A stretch of DNA of 64,000 bases from Agromyces humatus (GTDB lineage Bacteria; Actinomycetota; Actinomycetes; Actinomycetales; Microbacteriaceae): positions 62,001-126,000 of the forward strand of contig NZ_JAJQPD010000001.1 in NCBI RefSeq assembly GCF_021228295.1. Direction: 5' to 3'. Under the pieces are notes generated by a model. That model worked only from the letters and a program-made list of their open reading frames with translations, had not been told where the DNA came from and did no database searches. Positions within the stretch are counted from its first letter, which is position 1, and every line of letters begins with the position of its first letter. Below are positions 59,805 to 64,000 of this stretch, in pieces. The position numbers and the translations under genes were made by a program.

Positions 59805-60923
59805 TCAGTGCAGCAGTTCGCGTCGCGTCGCCGAGATCGACGCGAGCAGCGCCTGCTCGTCGGCGACGGCGCGCGCGCCGCCCTGCCCCGACGCGAGCTT
59901 CTGCCGCGTGAATGCGAGGTGCGTGGCATCCCGGATCAGACGTCGCATCGCGACGGTGCGCGGCGGAGCCTGCGCCACCGCCCACGCCTTCGCCCGCCGC
60001 CGGCCCGACGGTGTCGCGAGCATGTCGACCTCGCCGGCGCTCAGCCAGCCCGCGGCGGCGTACTCGCCCAGACGACGACGCGTGACCCGCACCTCTTCAC
60101 GCCGGAGCCACGCGGTGAGCAGCACCGCGGCGATGAAGATCGGCACCTGCACGGTGAAGTACACGCCGATCGCATCGGTCGCGAAAACGGCCGAACCGTT
60201 CCACAGCGCGTGCAGCAGGGTCGCCCCCAGCAGGCCGATCAGGAACCAGCCGACCACGCCCGCTCCCCCGCCGCGGCGCGCGCCCACGCCGATCATGATG
60301 CCCGTGAACGCCGTGAACAGCACGTGCGCGAACGGGGAGAAGATGCCGCGGATGACGAACGTCGCGCCGAGTTCCTCGCCGCCGCCCTCGATGAGCGCGA
60401 CACCGAAGTAGAGGATGTTCTCGGTGAAGGCGAACCCTGCGGCGACGGTCGCCGCGTAGACGAGCCCGTCGATCGGCCCGTCGAAGTGCGCCCGTGAGAA
60501 CGCGTAGATGAGCAGCACACCGACGCCCTTCGCGAGTTCCTCGACGAGGGGCGCCTGCACCACGGCCTGAACCGCCTCGTCGGCGGCCGCGCCAGTGGCG
60601 AATGCCATCGTGAGTTGCACCCCGAGATCGACGATGAGGGCGATGGCCACCGAGACGGCCGCGCCCCACAGGAACGCGAACCACAGGGCGCCGACCGGTT
60701 CGGGCTCCCAGCGGTCGACCCAGCGGATCGCGAGCAGCACGCCCACGAGCGGTACGAGCGCCACCACCGAGCCGACCACGAGCGTCGACACGCCGAGGGC
60801 CGACGCGAGGTAGGCGACGACGCCGAGCCCGACGAGGCCGGCGATCGCGATGCCGATGACCGCGAGCGCGAACCCACCGCTGCGCGCGCGATGGGGGGCT
60901 GGTGCGGGTGCCGTCTGGCTCAC
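59805..60923 (-). CDS. PrsW family intramembrane metalloprotease
   Basis: 372 residues. PrsW family: eight or so membrane helices, with the motifs QAPLVEELAKGVGVLLI (EE-x-x-K), GFAFTENILYF (F-x-x-x-E-N), FSPFAHVLFTAFTG (His) and LLHALWNGSA (His). These are the metal and catalytic motifs of the CAAX/PrsW protease superfamily. The C-terminal 110 residues are cytoplasmic and helical (RREEVRVTRRRLGEYAAAGWLSAGEVDMLA). PrsW cleaves an anti-sigma factor in Bacillus; the target here is unknown. ATG at 60923; the GlcD-type gene ends 9 bp upstream on the same strand. Confidence 0.92.
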   Translation of the reverse strand: MSQTAPAPAPHRARSGGFALAVIGIAIAGLVGLGVVAYLASALGVSTLVVGSVVALVPLVGVLLAIRWVDRWEPEPVGALWFAFLWGAAVSVAIALIVDLGVQLTMAFATGAAADEAVQAVVQAPLVEELAKGVGVLLIYAFSRAHFDGPIDGLVYAATVAAGFAFTENILYFGVALIEGGGEELGATFVIRGIFSPFAHVLFTAFTGIMIGVGARRGGGAGVVGWFLIGLLGATLLHALWNGSAVFATDAIGVYFTVQVPIFIAAVLLTAWLRREEVRVTRRRLGEYAAAGWLSAGEVDMLATPSGRRRAKAWAVAQAPPRTVAMRRLIRDATHLAFTRQKLASGQGGARAVADEQALLASISATRRELLH

Positions 60924-60932
60924 GCCCGAAGC

Positions 60933-62339
60933 CTATCGAGGAGCGGGCGCGGATACCTCGAACATGACCCCCGGGTTCAGGATGCCGGTCGGGTCGAACA
61001 GCGCCTTGATGCCGCGCTGCAGCTCGAACGAGTCGTCGCCGAGCTCATCGGCCAGCCAGCGGCGCTTGAGGACGCCGACGCCGTGCTCGCCGGTGAGCGT
61101 GCCACCGAGGGCGACGGCGGCGCGGAACATCTCGTCGGCCGCCTCCCAGATGTGCGCCGGCACCTCGTCGCCCGTGTACACGAAGTTCGGGTGCAGGTTG
61201 CCGTCACCGGCATGTGCGAGGGTCGGGATCTCGATGCCGTGCCGCGCGCCGATCCGTTCGATCGCGCGGAACATCTCGGGCAGTCGCGAACGCGGCACGG
61301 CGACGTCCTCGATGAGCACCTGGCCCGACGCGGCGAGCGCAGGGTGCATGGCCCGGCGGATGCCGAGCAGCCGCTCGCCCGCGATGCGATCGGTCGACAG
61401 CTCGACTCGGCCGCGCGCCGCCGCGAACAGCTCGGCGATGGCCCCCGCTTCGACGTCGGACCCCACGCCGTCGGTCTGCGCGAGCAGGAACGTCTCGCCG
61501 GGGGCGAGTGTGGCGAGTGGCGTGCCCGCCAACTCGGCGTCGCCGAGGTGCGCGGCGACACGGGCGAGACCGGCCGCATCGATGAGTTCGAGCACCGCGG
61601 GGCGCAGCCGAGCGGCGGTGACGGCTGCGGATGCGGCGGCCGCAGCCTCGACATCGGGGAACACGCCCGCCACGGTGACGGTGACGCCCGGCGTGACCGG
61701 CCGCAGCCGCACGGTCGCCTCGACGATGACGCCGAGGGTGCCCTCGGAGCCGGTCAGGAGCGCGGTGAGGTCGTAGCCGGTGACACCCTTCACGGTGCGG
61801 TGGCCGGTGCGCAGCAGCCTTCCGTCGGCGAGCACGACCGTGAGCCCGAGCACCGCCTCGCGCGTGACCCCGTACTTCGCGCACAGCAGGCCGCCGGCGT
61901 TCGTGGCGATGTTGCCGCCGATCGTCGAGATCGCGCGGCTCGCGGGATCGGGCGCGAACCAGAGCCCGCGCGGTGCGAGCAGGTCGTTCAGGTCGCCGTT
62001 GAGTACGCCCGGCTCGACGACGGCCAGTTCGTCTGCGTCGGAGATCTCGAGGATGCGGTTCATTCGCGAGACATCGAGCACGATCGCCCCGGGGCTCGCG
62101 ATGGCGCCGCCCGCGAGGCCCGTGCCGGCACCGCGCGGCACGACGGGCGTGTCGGTGGCGTGGGCGATGCGCATGACTGCTTGGACCTCGTCGACGGATG
62201 TCGCGTGCACGACGGCGATCGGCAGGCTGGCGCTGCGCCAGCCCGAGCGGTCGTCGCGTGTCGCCTCCAGCACACTCGGTTCGGTGGTGACGGAAGCCCC
62301 CAGGATCTCGTGAAGGCGGGCGACGACGGTGTGCGACAT
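60933..62339 (-). CDS. FAD-linked oxidase (GlcD/lactate dehydrogenase type)
   Basis: 468 residues. PCMH FAD domain: [77 protein letters not shown], then [39 protein letters not shown]-terminal FAD oxidase domain with [14 protein letters not shown] and [18 protein letters not shown]. Such enzymes oxidise 2-hydroxyacids (glycolate, D-lactate) and pass electrons to a quinone or other acceptor. No Fe-S GlcF or GlcE partner is near. ATG at 62339. Divergent from the Ada/AlkA gene (74-bp gap). Confidence 0.92.
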   Translation of the reverse strand: MSHTVVARLHEILGASVTTEPSVLEATRDDRSGWRSASLPIAVVHATSVDEVQAVMRIAHATDTPVVPRGAGTGLAGGAIASPGAIVLDVSRMNRILEISDADELAVVEPGVLNGDLNDLLAPRGLWFAPDPASRAISTIGGNIATNAGGLLCAKYGVTREAVLGLTVVLADGRLLRTGHRTVKGVTGYDLTALLTGSEGTLGVIVEATVRLRPVTPGVTVTVAGVFPDVEAAAAASAAVTAARLRPAVLELIDAAGLARVAAHLGDAELAGTPLATLAPGETFLLAQTDGVGSDVEAGAIAELFAAARGRVELSTDRIAGERLLGIRRAMHPALAASGQVLIEDVAVPRSRLPEMFRAIERIGARHGIEIPTLAHAGDGNLHPNFVYTGDEVPAHIWEAADEMFRAAVALGGTLTGEHGVGVLKRRWLADELGDDSFELQRGIKALFDPTGILNPGVMFEVSAPAPR

Positions 62340-62413
62340 CCCTCAACACTATCGACGCCGGTCGTGTCCGATTCCCGCCGACCGTGGTCGGTGGCGCGTG
62401 CGAGGCTTGGAGT

Positions 62414-64000
62414 ATGACGCAGACCGCATCCGCCCGCATGGCCGACCCCGCGGCCGCTCCGACCCGACCCGGCGATCCGTTGGTCGACCCCGTGTTCGCC
62501 GAGCGCTACCGCGCCATGCGCGCCCGCGACTCGCGGTTCGACGGCCAGTTCATCACGGGCGTGCACTCCACCGGCATCTATTGCCGACCGAGCTGCCCCG
62601 CCGTGTCGCCGAAGCCCACGAACGTGAGCTTCTACCTCACCGCAGCCGCCGCGCATGAAGCGGGGTTGCGCGCCTGCAAGCGGTGCCTGCCCGACGCCGT
62701 GCCGGGCTCCCCCGAGTGGGACCTGCGCGACGACCTGGCCGCGCGTGCCATGCGGCTCATCGCCGACGGCGTCGTCGAGCGCGAGGGCGTGCCGGGCCTC
62801 GCCGCGCGGCTCGGCTACACCACCCGCCACCTGAACCGCGTGCTCACGGCCGAACTCGGGGCCGGGCCGCTCGCACTCGCTCGGGCGCACCGCGCACAGA
62901 CGGCTCGAGTGCTGCTCACGAGCACGGCGCTGCCGGCGGCCGATGTCGCGTTCGCGTCGGGCTTCGGCAGCGTGCGGCAGTTCAACGACACGATCCGCGA
63001 GGTCTACGACCGCAGTCCGCTCGAACTGCGGGCATTGGCTCGCGTGCGTGAGCGGGTCGCACATCGGCCGCGTGCCGCCGCGGCGGCCCCCGGAATCGTG
63101 CACCTGCGGCTTCCCGCCCGGCCCCCGTTCGACGCCGCGGGCGTGTTCGCCTGGCTCGAGGCGAGGGCCGTCGACGGCATCGAGGTCGCCGGCCACGACC
63201 GATTCCGGCGCACGCTGCGACTTCCCGGCGGACCGGCGCTCGTCGAGCTCGGCGCAGGGGGCGATGCCGGCTCCCCCGCGATCGACGTCGACGCGAGGCT
63301 CGCGAGCCTCGCCGACCTGCCGCCGCTCGTCGCCCGGGTCCGCCGCCTGTTCGACCTCGACGCCGATGCGGTGGCCATCGACGAGGTGCTCGCCGCCGAC
63401 CCCGTACTGGCTCCGTCGGTCGCGGCCACACCGGGCATCCGGGTTCCGGGGTGCCTCGATCCGCACGAGCTGGTGTTCCGCGCGCTCATCGGGCAGCAGG
63501 TCTCGGTGAAGGCCGCGCGCACCGCGCTCTCGCGCCTTGCTGCCGAGCTCGGCGAACATGTCGACCCTGCCGGGGTCGACCTCCTCGGCGGCGCCGGGCG
63601 AGCCGCGAGCGACGGCGGCTCGACCACCGTGCCCCATCTGCTGTTCCCCACGGCGGCGGCCATCGCCGAGCACGGCGCCGATGTACTGCGTGGTCCGGCC
63701 GCGCGCGTGCGCACGATCGTCGACGTCGCGCGGCGGCTCGACTCGGGCGAGCTCGTCGTGGCGGCCGAGCGCGAGCGCGAAGACCTGCGACTCGACCTCC
63801 TCGAGGTGCCCGGCATCGGTCCGTGGACGGCAGGGTACGTCTCCATGCGCGTCACCCGCGCTCCCGACGTGCTGCTCACGGGCGACCTCGCGCTGCGCAA
63901 CGGTGCCGAACGCCTCGGCCTGCCCGGCACCGCCACCGATCTCGACGCCCTGGGCTCGCGCTGGGCGCCCTGGCGCAGCTATGCCTCGATGCACCTCTGG
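62414..64000 (+). CDS. Ada-like/AlkA bifunctional DNA repair protein, 3' end cut
   Basis: 529 residues visible, open to the window end (about complete by family length). Ada zinc domain with [43 protein letters not shown] (four Cys). AraC-type [44 protein letters not shown]. AlkA N-terminal region then AlkA glycosylase: [26 protein letters not shown], Hh[21 protein letters not shown] followed by [18 protein letters not shown] (catalytic Asp). It senses and removes alkylated purines. ATG at 62414 with a short leader. No methyltransferase C-terminal domain is seen. Confidence 0.92.
   Translation, partial: MTQTASARMADPAAAPTRPGDPLVDPVFAERYRAMRARDSRFDGQFITGVHSTGIYCRPSCPAVSPKPTNVSFYLTAAAAHEAGLRACKRCLPDAVPGSPEWDLRDDLAARAMRLIADGVVEREGVPGLAARLGYTTRHLNRVLTAELGAGPLALARAHRAQTARVLLTSTALPAADVAFASGFGSVRQFNDTIREVYDRSPLELRALARVRERVAHRPRAAAAAPGIVHLRLPARPPFDAAGVFAWLEARAVDGIEVAGHDRFRRTLRLPGGPALVELGAGGDAGSPAIDVDARLASLADLPPLVARVRRLFDLDADAVAIDEVLAADPVLAPSVAATPGIRVPGCLDPHELVFRALIGQQVSVKAARTALSRLAAELGEHVDPAGVDLLGGAGRAASDGGSTTVPHLLFPTAAAIAEHGADVLRGPAARVRTIVDVARRLDSGELVVAAEREREDLRLDLLEVPGIGPWTAGYVSMRVTRAPDVLLTGDLALRNGAERLGLPGTATDLDALGSRWAPWRSYASMHLW

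Overview
The window is 64 kb of very GC-rich (about 70%) actinobacterial chromosome. Gene content, codon use and the order of the housekeeping genes suggest Microbacteriaceae, with Agromyces or a close relative most likely; the genus is an inference. No tRNA, rRNA, insertion sequence, prophage or CRISPR array was seen. Coding density is high, with many 4-base ATGA/GTGA overlaps inside operons.

A minus-strand core runs through the window: rpsO (49.2 kb), pnp with a structured leader (30.7 kb), an M16 processing peptidase (6.7 kb), dapB with a TPR protein (4.1 kb) and thyA (left edge, partial). In many actinobacteria these genes sit close together. Here catabolic and accessory cassettes separate them.

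Left part (0.5-7.9 kb): a thioredoxin/DUF4395 pair, OsmC, an SDR epimerase, the dapB block, the M16 peptidase and an aldo/keto reductase with two altered active-site residues. Branched-chain amino acid catabolism (8-21.9 kb): a CitE-like lyase, a MaoC hydratase, an acyl-CoA dehydrogenase and a biotin-carboxylase subunit form one operon. Its carboxyltransferase partner lies 1.6 kb upstream, cut off by a TetR/metallo-beta-lactamase module. A second TetR gene and three copies of one palindrome probably control both halves. A branched-chain 2-oxoacid dehydrogenase operon (E1a-E1b-E2) with a divergent Lrp-type regulator completes the route. Galactoside cassette (21.9-28.3 kb): LacI regulator, binding protein, two ABC permeases and a GH35 beta-galactosidase.

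Middle (28.4-49.3 kb): pnp; a glycosyltransferase fused to an SGNH hydrolase; dodecin; a secreted protein; a DedA protein; a 1432-residue patatin-like membrane protein; an FMN reductase/luciferase-like pair; a secreted M28 aminopeptidase; a GT2 glycosyltransferase; a hydrolase; thioredoxin; an F420-type oxidoreductase; an EamA transporter; a CGNR zinc-finger protein; rpsO.

Right part (49.4-64 kb): flavin monooxygenase, quinone-type oxidoreductase, small membrane and secreted proteins, a CPBP-like membrane protein, a protealysin-type M4 protease followed by its probable emfourin inhibitor, a truncated lysoplasmalogenase remnant abutting a formate-dehydrogenase-like gene and fdhD, an FKBP isomerase, a PrsW protease, a GlcD-type flavoenzyme and the nearly complete gene of an Ada/AlkA DNA repair protein at the right edge.
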